37,930 nucleotides of DNA, from positions 1-37,930 of the forward strand of contig MGWR01000059.1 of assembly GCA_001801085.1 (NCBI GenBank). The letters are read 5' to 3'. The translations under genes and the position numbers were made by a program. The notes below the pieces were generated by a model that saw only the letters and a list, made by a program, of their open reading frames with translations, did not search any database and had not been told where the DNA came from. Shown here one piece after another: positions 18,641 through 27,353 of this stretch. Source of the stretch: Gallionellales bacterium GWA2_60_142. Lineage in GTDB: Bacteria; Pseudomonadota; Gammaproteobacteria; Burkholderiales; Gallionellaceae. Every line of letters begins with the position of its first letter. Position 1 is the stretch's first letter.

Positions 18641-18707
18641 GCATAACCTATAAAGAGTTAAAAGCAGCTAAAGGGGGCAGCTTCGCAATCCTTCAAAGCA
18701 ACCGAAC

Positions 18708-18734
18708 AAAAAGGCGACCGTCGGTCGCCTTTTT
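18708..18734. terminator. Bidirectional intrinsic terminator after the DUF1828-like gene
   Basis: The stem GGCGACC/GGTCGCC with a 3-nt loop is flanked by A5 and T5. It can stop the plus-strand genes ending at 18640. On the minus strand it can serve the purL 3' copy ending at 18755. The stem is the same as in the terminator after dut. Confidence 0.88.
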
Positions 18735-18746
18735 ATTCCCTGCCTA

Positions 18747-18879
18747 AGCTACTCTCAACCCACCCACTGCCTTGCGTTCTGAAACATCCTCAGCCAAGCC
18801 CCGCTCTCTTGCCACTCGCCCGGATACCACGAGTTCTGTACCGCACGGAACACGCGTTCCGGGTGGGGCATCATGATGC
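18747..18879 (-). pseudogene. Detached second copy of the purL 3' end
   Basis: This segment repeats 20636-20766, the last 41 codons and stop of purL plus a few flanking bases. I count seven substitutions, all transitions, and one 2-nt indel outside the coding part. Six substitutions are silent and one changes Asn to Ser; the stop (18755-18757) is kept. Homology ends abruptly at 18879. The pattern shows that it was once a working purL end from the ancestral or a related allele, now cut off from its gene by the hipBA insertion. The 288 bp between 18640 and hipA hold only this and the terminator at 18708. Confidence 0.9.
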
Positions 18880-18928
18880 CCAATGAAGCGTCTCCAATCA
18901 GCCTTGCAACAATCCCAGCGCCGACCGT

Positions 18929-20167
18929 TTACTCAAAGGCATAAGGATTCATGAACTGCCGCCCCCACATGCCCTGCCGTTCCAGTTGCGTCAATCCAGC
19001 CTGGTCGCAAACCTCATCCCAGTTCGTTCTGATTTGCTTGATCTGATGGTCGATGATTTCCTGCGCCTGCTTCGGGTTCAGCATGAAGCTGTGTGCGGCG
19101 GATTGGCAGACTTTCAATTGCGAGAGGTTGTTGTCGCCGCAGATCTTCATGGCTTGCGAGGCTTCGTTCCCGGCGCGGCTTTGCGGGCAGAGGTCGTAGG
19201 CGGGCGTGAGCGCGAGATGCTTGCCATCCCAGAAGGCGGCGTGGTTCCTTGCGTGGTCGTCCGTGTTGCCGCAGAGGATGTTGAATACGATGCGACCGAA
19301 CAGTTCGCGCAGCGTTTCATCCGGGCGCAGAAAGCGGTGGCGGATGATCTCTGCGAGGTCTTCATAGCTGGCGTAGCGCGCGAACATTTCGTCTAGCTCC
19401 AGCAGGGTGAGCGCAGATACCATCATCTTGCGTTGCCAGCCTGCTTCGCCAGCGACGCGGTCGAAACGTTCGACCATGAGTACATCCTTGTTCAGCGCGG
19501 TCTTCAGTTCGACCGGGGCGACGTTCAGCCCGACCAGATGCGCCAGCCGCATGGCGACGAATTCTGCTTTGACGATGTTGTACAGGTCGGTGCTCAAAGA
19601 GAATTTCGCGACATACTGTCTGTCTGCCGTTTCGACATTCGCTTTGGGGCGCGCACCGCCGATGGAGGTGCCGTGCTGTATCGCGGCAGCCAGTTCCGGG
19701 CTGATCGGTTGGCCGTTGACGATGCGCTCCGTCGATTCCTGCAATTGCGCCAGGGTGACAGGCTCGCTCATGCGAGGCTGATAGCTTGTTGGCGAAAGCT
19801 GAAAATCCAGCGCACCAATGCGATTCGATCCGGATTCGAGCAAGCAACTCAGTTCGTCCAGGTCTTCATTGCGCTTGCCGCCCGCCCGCTTGAACATGAG
19901 TACGCGCCTGCCCCATGCATCCGGTGCGGCATCGCGCAGGCAACTGGGCATGCTCATGCCTTGCGGCAAAGGCAGTATGCCGCTTTGCAATGGCAATTCC
20001 GGACTATAGAGCGGGACGCTGTTTGCGCGTTCGAGATAGCTCCGACCGTAATTGAACACCAGCGTGTTGCCGTCCTTCGCCAAGCGCCCCGCCACCACAG
20101 GCTGCACTTCGCCGGGCAACCATACCCAGACATAGGCTTCCTGATAGCGCTGCTCAGAAGTCATCAT
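18929..20167 (-). CDS. hipA: HipA-family serine/threonine kinase toxin
   Basis: HipA toxins phosphorylate targets such as glutamyl-tRNA synthetase and cause growth arrest or persistence; the exact target here is unknown. The 412-residue chain has the Gly-rich loop GTSIGGARPKA (166-176) with the likely autophosphorylated Ser168, a candidate ATP Lys at 188, the catalytic loop NTDDHARN (301-308, with D303) and the metal-binding YD at 324-325. All key kinase residues appear intact. The ATG at 20167 overlaps the antitoxin gene by 14 nt. The pair sits between purL and a second copy of its 3' end, so it was probably acquired by insertion. Confidence 0.93.
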   Translation of the reverse strand: MMTSEQRYQEAYVWVWLPGEVQPVVAGRLAKDGNTLVFNYGRSYLERANSVPLYSPELPLQSGILPLPQGMSMPSCLRDAAPDAWGRRVLMFKRAGGKRNEDLDELSCLLESGSNRIGALDFQLSPTSYQPRMSEPVTLAQLQESTERIVNGQPISPELAAAIQHGTSIGGARPKANVETADRQYVAKFSLSTDLYNIVKAEFVAMRLAHLVGLNVAPVELKTALNKDVLMVERFDRVAGEAGWQRKMMVSALTLLELDEMFARYASYEDLAEIIRHRFLRPDETLRELFGRIVFNILCGNTDDHARNHAAFWDGKHLALTPAYDLCPQSRAGNEASQAMKICGDNNLSQLKVCQSAAHSFMLNPKQAQEIIDHQIKQIRTNWDEVCDQAGLTQLERQGMWGRQFMNPYAFE

Positions 20168-20492
20168 TCACCATGCGTGTCGATTTGCGTGCGGCTTTGG
20201 GAAGCAAGGACAGCTTTTCCCGGTAGTGGGCAAGTTTCACGGCCAGCGCTTTAGGATCATCGGCCATGAGCGGTACGCCGACGATGGCGGCCACCTCGAA
20301 TGCGGCACCGATAGAACAACCGGCATCGCCCTCTTCGATCCGCTTCAGCAAAGCTTGAGAAATGTTGGCGCGCATCGCCAGCTCTGCGATGGTCATCTTG
20401 CGCTCGATGCGGGCGACCCGAATCATCATACCCATCAGCGCAAGTGCATCACTCGTGTATCGCGATATCGCTCTGGAGACCGGCTTTGCCAT
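20154..20492 (-). CDS. hipB: HipB-like XRE-family antitoxin and repressor
   Basis: This encodes 112 residues with a helix-turn-helix of the Cro/C1 type, in which MTIAELAMRANISQALLKRIEEG is the recognition unit. It should bind and neutralise HipA and repress the operon. The antitoxin comes first and overlaps hipA by 14 nt, the classical hipBA order. The Lys/Arg-rich C-terminal tail is probably flexible. A strong promoter with an overlapping palindrome lies just upstream. Confidence 0.88.
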   Translation of the reverse strand: MAKPVSRAISRYTSDALALMGMMIRVARIERKMTIAELAMRANISQALLKRIEEGDAGCSIGAAFEVAAIVGVPLMADDPKALAVKLAHYREKLSLLPKAARKSTRMVNDDF

Positions 20493-20510
20493 ATTAAAAC
20501 CTCATAAACG

Positions 20511-20546
20511 AGCCGCGAAGATACATTGCGGCTTATTTATAGTCAA
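20511..20546 (-). promoter_or_regulatory. hipBA promoter with candidate HipB operator
   Basis: On the minus strand, TTGACT (20546-20541), a 17-bp spacer and TATCTT (20523-20518) form a good sigma-70 promoter. A palindrome AGCCGC (20511-20516)/GCGGCT (20528-20533), with 11 bp between, straddles the -10 box, as expected for autorepression by HipB. The hipB ATG follows 19 nt later with an AGG ribosome site. Confidence 0.65.
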
Positions 20547-20588
20547 TAACAAAAAAGCAAGCACACTCCGGTGCCGCCCCTGCTCCCA

Positions 20589-20619
20589 CAAAAAAAGAGG
20601 CACCTCGAAAAGTGCCTCT
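20589..20619 (-). terminator. Intrinsic terminator of purL
   Basis: On the minus strand an 8-bp stem AGAGGCAC/GTGCCTCT with an 8-nt loop is followed by a run of seven T. It lies 23 bp after the purL stop and separates purL from the hipBA promoter. Confidence 0.88.
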
Positions 20620-20641
20620 CCTGGGTTCACGAGCCAGCTAC

Positions 20642-23600
20642 TCAACCCACCCACTGCCTTGCATTCTGGAACATCCTCAACCAAGCCCCGTTCTCCTGCC
20701 ACTCGCCCGGATACCACGAGTTCTGCACCGCGCGGAACACGCGTTCCGGGTGGGGCATCATGATGCTGAAACGGCCGTCCGGGGTGGTCAGGCCGGTCGC
20801 GCCCTGCGGCGAGCCGTTGGGGTTCAGCGGATAGATCTCTGTGGGCCGGCCAGTGTTGTCCACGTAGCGCAGCGTCACCAGTTCCTGCGCGGCCTTGAGC
20901 TTCTTCGGGCTGCCGAAGTCGGCGTAGCCTTCGCCGTGCGCGACGACGATGGGCATGCGGCTGCCTTCCATGCCGTGGAAGAAGATCGACGGCGTTTTCT
21001 GCACCTCGACCATCACGAAACGCGCTTCGAACTGCTCGGACTGGTTGCGTGAGAAGTGCGCCCAGTTGTCTGCACCGGGGATGATTTCGTGCAGGTTGCT
21101 CATCATCTGGCAGCCGTTGCACACGCCCAGCGCGAAGGTGTCGCTGCGCTGAAAGAATGCCGCGAACTCGTCGCGCGCGCGCGGGTTCAGCAGGATGGAC
21201 TTGGCCCAGCCCTCGCCCGCGCCCAGCACGTCGCCGTAGGAGAAGCCGCCGCAGGCCGCGAAGCCCTTGAAGTCTTCCAACTTGACGCGGCCGCTGATGA
21301 CGTCGCTCATGTGCACGTCCACCGCGGCGAAGCCGGCGCGGTCGAATGCGGCGGCCATTTCCACATGACCGTTGACGCCCTGCTCGCGCAGGATGGCGAT
21401 CTTGGGACGGTTGCGCAGCAGCGCGGGCGAGACGTTCTCGTTGAGATCGAAGGTCAGCTTCGCGTGCAGGCCGGGGTCTTTCACGTCGAGCAGGCGGTCG
21501 AATTCGGATTGCGCACAGGCCGGGTTGTCGCGCAGCTTCTGCATGTGGTACGTGGTCTCGGACCACAGGCGTTGCAGGTGCGCGGCGTTCTCGCTGTAGC
21601 GCTTTTCGCTGCCGCGCGAGATTTCAATCATGCCGGTCTGGTTCAGCGTGGCGATCTTCTGCACGCTCTTCAGGCCGAGCTCGCGCGCCAGTTGCTGGAT
21701 GTGGGCCAGGTCGCGGTTGCGCACTTGAATCACCGCGCCGAGCTCTTCGTTGAACAGTGCGCGCAGCGTGTCGCCGTGCAGCTCTTCCAGTTGGATGTCG
21801 AGGCCGACGTGCGCGGCAAACGCCATTTCGCACAACGCGACGAACGCGCCGCCGTCGGAACGGTCGTGGTAGGCCAGCAGCTTGTCTTCCGCGTTCAGGC
21901 TCTGGATCAGTTCGAAGAACGTCTTGAGCAAGGCCGCATCGTCCACGTCGGGTGCTACATCGCCGACCTGCTTGTACACCTGCGCCAGCGCGGAGCCGCC
22001 CATGCGGTTCTTGCCCTGACCGAGGTCGATCAGCAGCAGCGTGGTGTCGAGGTCGGCGACCAGCTGCGGCGTGAGCGTATGGCGCGCGTCCGGGCTGGGC
22101 GCGAACGCGGAGACGATCAGCGACAGGGGTGCAGTGACGGCCTTGTTCCTCTTGCCATCCTTCCAGGTGGTCTTCATCGACATCGAGTCCTTGCCGACCG
22201 GGATGCCGATGCCGAGTTGCGGGCACAGCTCCATGCCGACCGCGCGCACGGTGTCGAACAGCGCGGCGTCCTCGCCGTGGTGTCCGGCTGCGGCCATCCA
22301 GTTCGCCGAGAGTTTGATGTCGCCGATTTTTTCGATGCGCGCGGCGGCGATGTTGGTAAGCGCTTCGCCCACCGCCATGCGGCCCGATGCCGGGGCGTTA
22401 ATCAGCGCGAGCGGCGTGCGCTCGCCGATGGCAAAAGCCTCGCCGCGGTTGGTGTTGTAGCCCATCAACGTGACGGCCACGTCGGCCACCGGCACTTGCC
22501 ACGGGCCGACCATCTGGTCGCGCGCGGTCATGCCGCCCACGGTGCGGTCGCCGATGGTAATCAGGAAGTTCTTGTTCGCCACCGCAGGCAGACGCAGCAC
22601 GCGCTCGACCGCTTCCGCAATCGGCACGCCGCTGCAATCGAACGACGACAGGCGCGGCGTTTCGCGCTTGACGTTGCGCGTCATCTTGGGCGGCTTGCCG
22701 AGCAGCACAGACAGCGGCATATCCACCGGGTCGTTTTTGAATTCCTTGTCGTGCACGACGATCTGGTCTTCGTCTATCGCGGTGCCCACCACGGAGAACG
22801 GGCAGCGCTCGCGCTCGCACATCGCGCGGAACTCGTCCAAGCGCTCCGGCGCGATGGCCAGCACGTAACGCTCTTGCGACTCGTTGCACCAGATTTGCTT
22901 CGGCGACATGCCGGTCTCGTCCAGCGGGATCTTGCGCAGCTCGAAATGCGCGCCCTTGCCGCCGCCGTGCACCAGCTCCGGCAGCGCGTTGGACATACCG
23001 CCCGCGCCGACGTCGTGGATGGACAGGATGGGGTTGTTGTCGCCCAGCTGCCAGCAGCGGTCGATGACTTCCTGCGCGCGGCGCTGCATCTCGGGGTTTC
23101 CGCGCTGCACCGAATCGAAGTCCAGATTCTCGGCGTTGGCACCCGTGTCCATCGAGGACGCCGCGCCGCCCCCCAGACCGATCAGCATGCCAGGGCCGCC
23201 GAGGTGGATCACCAGCGCGCCGGTCGGCAGGTCGTGCTTGAAGGTGTGCTCCGCCTTGATGTTGCCGACACCGCCCGCCAGCATGATGGGCTTGTGGTAG
23301 CCGCGCATCTCGCCACTGACGTTCTCCTCGAACGTGCGGAAATAGCCGGTCAGGTTAGGACGGCCGAATTCGTTGTTGAACGCCGCGCTGCCGATCGGGC
23401 CGTCCAGCATGATCTGCAGGGCGGTGACGATGCGGGAAGGCTTGCCGTACTCGGCTTCCCACGGCTGCGGAAAACCGGGGATATTCAGGTTCGACACCGA
23501 GAAACCGCTCAGGCCGGCCTTGGGCTTGGAACCGCTGCCGGTCGCACCCTCGTCGCGGATCTCGCCGCCGCTGCCGGTGGCCGCGCCCGCGAACGGCGCG

Positions 23601-24523
23601 ATGGCGGTCGGGTGGTTGTGCGTCTCGACCTTCATCAAGATGTGCGTCATCTCGTCGCTGAACGCATAGCTGCCGTCGGCGCGCGGGTAGAAGCGCTCGA
23701 TGCGCGCGCCCTCGATCACCGAGGAGTTGTCGGAATACGCGACCACCGTGCCCTGCGGGCTGACCTTGTGGGTGTTGCGTATCATGCCGAACAGCGACAT
23801 GTCCTGCGCCTCGCCGTCGATCACCCAGTCGGCGTTGAATATCTTGTGGCGGCAGTGCTCGGAGTTCGCCTGCGCGAACATCATCAGCTCGACATCGGTC
23901 GGGTTGCGCTTCAGCTTCTTGAAGTTCTCGACCAGATATTCGATCTCGTCGGCAGACAGCGCCAGCCCCATATCGCGGTTGGCCTGCGCCAGCGCCTTCG
24001 CGCCGCCCTTGAGCACGTCCACGGTCTCCAGCGGCTGCGGCTTGCCGTGCTGGAATATCTTCTTGGCCGCAGTATCGATATTGTCGAGCACGGTCTCGGT
24101 CATGCGGTCGTGCAGCAGCGGCAGCACCGAAGCCAGCTCATCCTTGCTCAAGCGCTTGCCGTTCTTGCTCGTCAGGTAAAACACCACGCCGCGCTCGATG
24201 CGCTGCACGCCGTGCAGGCCGCAATGCTGCGCGATGTCGGTCGCCTTGGTGGACCAGGGCGAGATCGTGCCGAGACGCGGCACCACCAGCAGGCGCTGGC
24301 AGTTCGCCGCATTCGCGGGCTCACCCGCAGACTTGTCGAGGCCGAGCACGCGGCCCAGCAATTTGGCTTGCGGCTTGTTCAGCGTCTCGCTCTTGAGCGC
24401 GCTGAAATAGCAGTGACGGGTGTCCGCGACGACCACGCCGGGAGCGGTTTCGCTCAGCGCGGCGCGCAGTTTTTCGAGACGGAAGGCAGACAGGGCGGAG
24501 GAGCCGAAGGAGACTAGAAACAT
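20642..24523 (-). CDS. purL: Phosphoribosylformylglycinamidine synthase (large, single-chain type)
   Basis: PurL converts FGAR, glutamine and ATP to FGAM, the fourth step of purine synthesis. The 1293 residues match the fused proteobacterial form: N-terminal PurS-like part, two AIR-synthase-like ATP domains (visible sites include [20 protein letters not shown] and [11 protein letters not shown]), and a C-terminal glutamine amidotransferase. The nucleophile is C1135 in GVCNGCQMM, with the His-Glu pair at 1258/1260 in HPER. The frame is intact to the stop. The last ~130 bp are duplicated at 18747-18879, so this 3' end may have arrived with the hipBA segment and replaced the native one. Confidence 0.97.
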   Translation of the reverse strand: MFLVSFGSSALSAFRLEKLRAALSETAPGVVVADTRHCYFSALKSETLNKPQAKLLGRVLGLDKSAGEPANAANCQRLLVVPRLGTISPWSTKATDIAQHCGLHGVQRIERGVVFYLTSKNGKRLSKDELASVLPLLHDRMTETVLDNIDTAAKKIFQHGKPQPLETVDVLKGGAKALAQANRDMGLALSADEIEYLVENFKKLKRNPTDVELMMFAQANSEHCRHKIFNADWVIDGEAQDMSLFGMIRNTHKVSPQGTVVAYSDNSSVIEGARIERFYPRADGSYAFSDEMTHILMKVETHNHPTAIAPFAGAATGSGGEIRDEGATGSGSKPKAGLSGFSVSNLNIPGFPQPWEAEYGKPSRIVTALQIMLDGPIGSAAFNNEFGRPNLTGYFRTFEENVSGEMRGYHKPIMLAGGVGNIKAEHTFKHDLPTGALVIHLGGPGMLIGLGGGAASSMDTGANAENLDFDSVQRGNPEMQRRAQEVIDRCWQLGDNNPILSIHDVGAGGMSNALPELVHGGGKGAHFELRKIPLDETGMSPKQIWCNESQERYVLAIAPERLDEFRAMCERERCPFSVVGTAIDEDQIVVHDKEFKNDPVDMPLSVLLGKPPKMTRNVKRETPRLSSFDCSGVPIAEAVERVLRLPAVANKNFLITIGDRTVGGMTARDQMVGPWQVPVADVAVTLMGYNTNRGEAFAIGERTPLALINAPASGRMAVGEALTNIAAARIEKIGDIKLSANWMAAAGHHGEDAALFDTVRAVGMELCPQLGIGIPVGKDSMSMKTTWKDGKRNKAVTAPLSLIVSAFAPSPDARHTLTPQLVADLDTTLLLIDLGQGKNRMGGSALAQVYKQVGDVAPDVDDAALLKTFFELIQSLNAEDKLLAYHDRSDGGAFVALCEMAFAAHVGLDIQLEELHGDTLRALFNEELGAVIQVRNRDLAHIQQLARELGLKSVQKIATLNQTGMIEISRGSEKRYSENAAHLQRLWSETTYHMQKLRDNPACAQSEFDRLLDVKDPGLHAKLTFDLNENVSPALLRNRPKIAILREQGVNGHVEMAAAFDRAGFAAVDVHMSDVISGRVKLEDFKGFAACGGFSYGDVLGAGEGWAKSILLNPRARDEFAAFFQRSDTFALGVCNGCQMMSNLHEIIPGADNWAHFSRNQSEQFEARFVMVEVQKTPSIFFHGMEGSRMPIVVAHGEGYADFGSPKKLKAAQELVTLRYVDNTGRPTEIYPLNPNGSPQGATGLTTPDGRFSIMMPHPERVFRAVQNSWYPGEWQENGAWLRMFQNARQWVG

Positions 24524-24548
24524 GGCGTAGACCGTGAAATTAAATTCG

Positions 24549-24573
24549 GGGCGCGATTATACTATGCGCGCCC
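24549..24573 (-). promoter_or_regulatory. purL promoter -10 inside an inverted repeat
   Basis: A perfect TATAAT (24561-24556, minus strand) lies in the 11-nt loop of a 7-bp inverted repeat GGGCGCG/CGCGCCC. A second small palindrome (GGCAG-c-CTGCC, 24580-24590) lies where the -35 would be, and no good -35 box is seen. The arrangement suggests a repressor site on the promoter. The purL ATG is 33 bp beyond the -10. Confidence 0.5.
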
Positions 24574-24645
24574 TGTTCGGCAGCCTGCCAGTAATGACGT
24601 AGAATTTCCTGAACAGACGCCAAAGACATCGAAGCATTCAAGACT

Positions 24646-24723
24646 GTAGGGCGGAAAAGTGTAGCGCCTTCCGCCTTTTAACTTGATTCTTGGCGGATAA
24701 CGCCTGCGGCTCATCCGCCCTAC
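24646..24723. repeat. Inverted REP doublet (GTAGGGCGG family) between purL and nnrD
   Basis: Unit 1 (24646-24675) begins GTAGGGCGG and folds back through CCGCC. Unit 2 (24692-24723) is inverted and ends CCGCCCTAC. The same two units, in the opposite overall orientation, form the element at 29421-29510. It fills the gap upstream of nnrD; the open frame from a TTG at 24690 crosses unit 2 and is not likely to be translated. Confidence 0.85.
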
Positions 24724-24770
24724 GAAGATGCGGTAGCGTGATGCAGCGCCCAACAACAACATTCACCACC

Positions 24771-25634
24771 ATGACAAAAATGAAGACACGACGCATTCCC
24801 ACCCTGACCGCAAGACAAGTCATCCCCCCTTTCCCCAAACGCCAGCGCGACAGCCATAAGGGAAACTTCGGCACCGTCGCCGTGATAGGCGGCGCTTCCG
24901 GCATGGTCGGCGCACCGCTGATGGCGGGCCGTGCAGCACTCAAGCTGGGCGCGGGCTGCGTGCATGTCGGGCTGCTGGCGGAAAACGCGCCGGTCGTCGA
25001 TTTGATGCAGCCGGAGCTGATGCTGCATAGCGCCGCCGAAGCGCTGAAGCTGCCCGGCGTGACTGTGCTGGCCATCGGCTGCGGACTGGGCCGCAGCCTG
25101 GCCGCGCAGAAGCTGCTGCACGACGCCGTGAACAGCCCGGCCGCGCTGGTATTGGATGCCGACGCGCTGAACCTGCTCGCGCAACGCCCCGACCTGGGTA
25201 CGGTCGTGCGCGCCCGCAAGACCGCGACCGTGCTGACGCCGCATCCCGGCGAGGCCGCGCGCCTGCTGGGCATCAAGACAGAAGAGGTGCAGGCGAACCG
25301 CGTCGCGGCGGTGCAGCAACTGGCGCAGAAATTCGGCGGCAGCGTGGTGCTGAAAGGCGCGGACAGCCTGTGCGCAACCAGCGACGGCAAGCTCTACGTC
25401 AACCAGACCGGCAACCCCGGCATGAGCGCCGCCGGCATGGGCGACGTGCTGACCGGCATGATCGCGGCCTTCCTCGCGCAAGGCATGAGTGCGGACAACG
25501 CGCTGCTGCTGGCCGTGCACCTGCACGGCACGGCGGGCGACGAACTGGCGAAGCAGCAGGCGACGATAGGCATGAGTGCGACGGAGGTGACCGAGTGGGC
25601 GAGGTGGCTGTTAAATCAATGGGTAGAAAAATAG
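24771..25634 (+). CDS. nnrD: ADP-dependent NAD(P)H-hydrate dehydratase (stand-alone NnrD)
   Basis: NnrD repairs hydrated NADH and NADPH by ADP-driven dehydration. The protein is the YjeF C-terminal (ribokinase-like) domain alone; the epimerase NnrE is not fused. Typical sites are KGNFGTVAVIGGASGMVGA, VLDADALNLLA, TPHPGEAARLLG and the phosphate-binding GMSAAGMGDVLTGM near the C-terminus. I chose ATG 24771 (287 residues); ATG 24780 is also possible and neither has a clear ribosome site. The frame is open upstream through a REP element, which I exclude. A REPIN and a transposase gene follow directly. Confidence 0.92.
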   Translation: MTKMKTRRIPTLTARQVIPPFPKRQRDSHKGNFGTVAVIGGASGMVGAPLMAGRAALKLGAGCVHVGLLAENAPVVDLMQPELMLHSAAEALKLPGVTVLAIGCGLGRSLAAQKLLHDAVNSPAALVLDADALNLLAQRPDLGTVVRARKTATVLTPHPGEAARLLGIKTEEVQANRVAAVQQLAQKFGGSVVLKGADSLCATSDGKLYVNQTGNPGMSAAGMGDVLTGMIAAFLAQGMSADNALLLAVHLHGTAGDELAKQQATIGMSATEVTEWARWLLNQWVEK

Positions 25635-25641
25635 AAAACCA

Positions 25642-25736
25642 TCGCGTGCAGGGCACGTTCCTACGAGGGGTCGCGGCATGAAAGCGATACATGCACAAGC
25701 ATCGAGCCCCGCCGTAGGAGCGTGCCCTGCACGCGA
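25642..25736. repeat. REPIN: inverted REP pair overlapping the transposase start
   Basis: The unit at 25713-25736 begins CGTAGGAGCG and ends GCACGCGA. The unit at 25642-25665 is its reverse complement with one mismatch in 24 bases. About 47 bp lie between them, and the start codon of the REP-associated transposase (25678) is inside. The GTAGGAGC start resembles Pseudomonas-type REPs. Confidence 0.9.
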
Positions 25737-26193
25737 CAGCCACCCTGGACATCGATCCTTGCGCAAGGGCCGCGCCTCCGTCCCAAACGGCGTTTACCTT
25801 GTTACCACCATCACACTCGAACGCAATAGATTGTTCACCGATTTCGCCGTGGGCTGTGCGGCCGCCAGATGCTTCGAGGATGCCGACCTTCTGGGAGATG
25901 CCAGAATGCTGGCCTGGGTGCTGATGCCCGATCACGCGCACTGGCTATTGCAATTGGGCGAACGCGATCCGCTGAAACGCGTCGTCAATCGTTTGAAGTC
26001 AGCCAGTGCAAGGCATGTGAACCGCGTCCGTGGCACATACGGTGCAATCTGGGCGAAGGCGTTTCACGATCACGGTTTGCGCGGAGAAGAAGACCTGCGG
26101 GACACGGCTCGCTATGTGGTCGCCAATCCCTTACGTGCCGGGATGGTTAACCGCGTTGGAGATTATCCGTTCTGGAATGCGGTCTGGTTGTAA
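25678..26193 (+). CDS. REP-associated tyrosine transposase (RAYT, TnpA-REP)
   Basis: RAYTs are single-copy Y1 HUH transposase relatives that act on REP hairpins, nicking single-stranded DNA through a tyrosine. The 171-residue product has the HUH pair H86-A-H88 in VLMPDHAHWLL and the likely nucleophile Tyr146 in DTARYVVANPLRAG. The usual N-terminal block is RKGRASVPNGVYLVTT. The first ~20 residues are encoded by the REPIN, so either translation begins at 25678 (GAGGGG upstream) or at a non-ATG codon nearer residue 28. No IS ends flank the gene, which fits a domesticated RAYT and not an IS200/IS605 transposon. Confidence 0.9.
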   Translation: MKAIHAQASSPAVGACPARDSHPGHRSLRKGRASVPNGVYLVTTITLERNRLFTDFAVGCAAARCFEDADLLGDARMLAWVLMPDHAHWLLQLGERDPLKRVVNRLKSASARHVNRVRGTYGAIWAKAFHDHGLRGEEDLRDTARYVVANPLRAGMVNRVGDYPFWNAVWL

Positions 26194-26237
26194 TGACAAT
26201 TCCTGCACGCGATTCGGCAAATCCGTACCTTTCGGCT

Positions 26238-27353
26238 TCACTTCATCGGAACACGCTCAGCGCACAACAAATGCTTATCGCGCGCCCCCTGTCTCTCCAG
26301 CGCCCACTCCACATGCTCGCACACCAGCTGGGAAGGATGATCTGCCCGCGTCCGTAGCGCGGCGATGGTCTCTTCGCTCTTGGCCGCATTGCCCAGCGCG
26401 ACGGCGATGTTGCGCAGCCATTGCTCGTGGCCGATGCGGTAGATGGGGCTGCCGGCCAGCCTGTCCTTGAACCTCCCCTCGTCCCACGCGAACAGTTCGG
26501 TCAGCGACACGTCGTCCAGCTTGTGCCGCACGGCGAAGTCCAGCTCGACGGTGGCTTGCGCGAAACGATTCCACGGACAAACGAGTTGGCAGTCGTCGCA
26601 GCCGTAGATGCGGTTGCCGATCAGCGGGCGCAGCTCGACCGGGATGCTGCCTTTGAGTTCGATGGTGAGGTAGGAGATGCAGCGCCGCGCATCGACCTTG
26701 TACGGGGCAACGATGGCCTGCGTCGGGCAGATATCCAGGCAGCGCGTGCAACGTCCGCAATGGTCGGCTTGCGGCGCGTCCACCGGCAGCGGCAGGTTGA
26801 CGTAGATTTCGCCGAGGAAGAAGCGCGAACCCTGTTCGCGCGTCAGCAGCAGCGTGTGCTTGCCGCGCCAGCCTATGCCGGCCTTGCTCGCCAGTTCGAC
26901 CTCCATCACCGGCGCGCTGTCGGTGAACACGCGGCCTTCGAACTCCGGTGCGGCGGCGCGTATCTTCTCCGCCAGCTTCGCCAGCCGGTTGCGCAAAACC
27001 TTGTGATAGTCGCGTCCCAGCGCATAGCGCGAGATGAAGGCGCGGCTGCCGTCTTCCAGCACCTGCCACGAGTCGCGTGCATCCGGCGGCACATTGTCCA
27101 TACGCAGCGAGATCACGCGCAGCGTGCCGGGCAGCAGTTCCGCCGGGCGGCTGCGTTTGGTGCCGTGACTTGCCATATAATCCATCCCGCCGTGCATGCC
27201 CTGCGCCAGCCATTCCTGCAAGCCCTGCTCAGCCGACGACAGATCGGTGTCGGTGATGCCGACGGACTGGAAGCCCAGCTCCAGCGCCCAGATGCGGATG
27301 TTGGCCGCCAGCGCGGCGTAATCGACAGATAAAGGATTTTCGTTTTGTTGCAT
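26238..27353 (-). CDS. queG: Epoxyqueuosine reductase
   Basis: QueG reduces epoxyqueuosine to queuosine in the wobble position of tRNAs with GUN anticodons, using cobalamin and two [4Fe-4S] clusters. The 371-residue protein shows the first cluster motif CGRCTRCLDICP, the second in CDDCQLVCPWN, and the catalytic-domain segment FTDSAPVMEVELASKAGIGW. A C-terminal HEAT-like tail follows (GHEQWLRNIAVALGN). The ATG at 27353 overlaps the divergent tsaE start by 9 bp, so the ribosome-binding region of each gene lies in the other's coding sequence. Confidence 0.96.
   Translation of the reverse strand: MQQNENPLSVDYAALAANIRIWALELGFQSVGITDTDLSSAEQGLQEWLAQGMHGGMDYMASHGTKRSRPAELLPGTLRVISLRMDNVPPDARDSWQVLEDGSRAFISRYALGRDYHKVLRNRLAKLAEKIRAAAPEFEGRVFTDSAPVMEVELASKAGIGWRGKHTLLLTREQGSRFFLGEIYVNLPLPVDAPQADHCGRCTRCLDICPTQAIVAPYKVDARRCISYLTIELKGSIPVELRPLIGNRIYGCDDCQLVCPWNRFAQATVELDFAVRHKLDDVSLTELFAWDEGRFKDRLAGSPIYRIGHEQWLRNIAVALGNAAKSEETIAALRTRADHPSQLVCEHVEWALERQGARDKHLLCAERVPMK

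Noticed and set aside
18880-20635. Prophage or integron as carrier of hipBA
   Set aside because: No integrase, phage gene, attC site or IS end is present; only the purL direct repeat marks the borders.
21056-24517. Very long plus-strand open frame (1153 codons) opposite purL
   Set aside because: It is fully antisense to an intact purL and reflects GC-rich third positions. The translation is low-complexity with no domain, and there is no ribosome site.
24690-24770. Upstream extension of nnrD
   Set aside because: The extended N-terminus would be translated from a TTG through a REP hairpin; family homology begins only after 24771.
25678-26193. Complete IS200/IS605 element
   Set aside because: The gene has RAYT features and is tied to a REPIN; there are no left and right IS ends and no TnpB gene.
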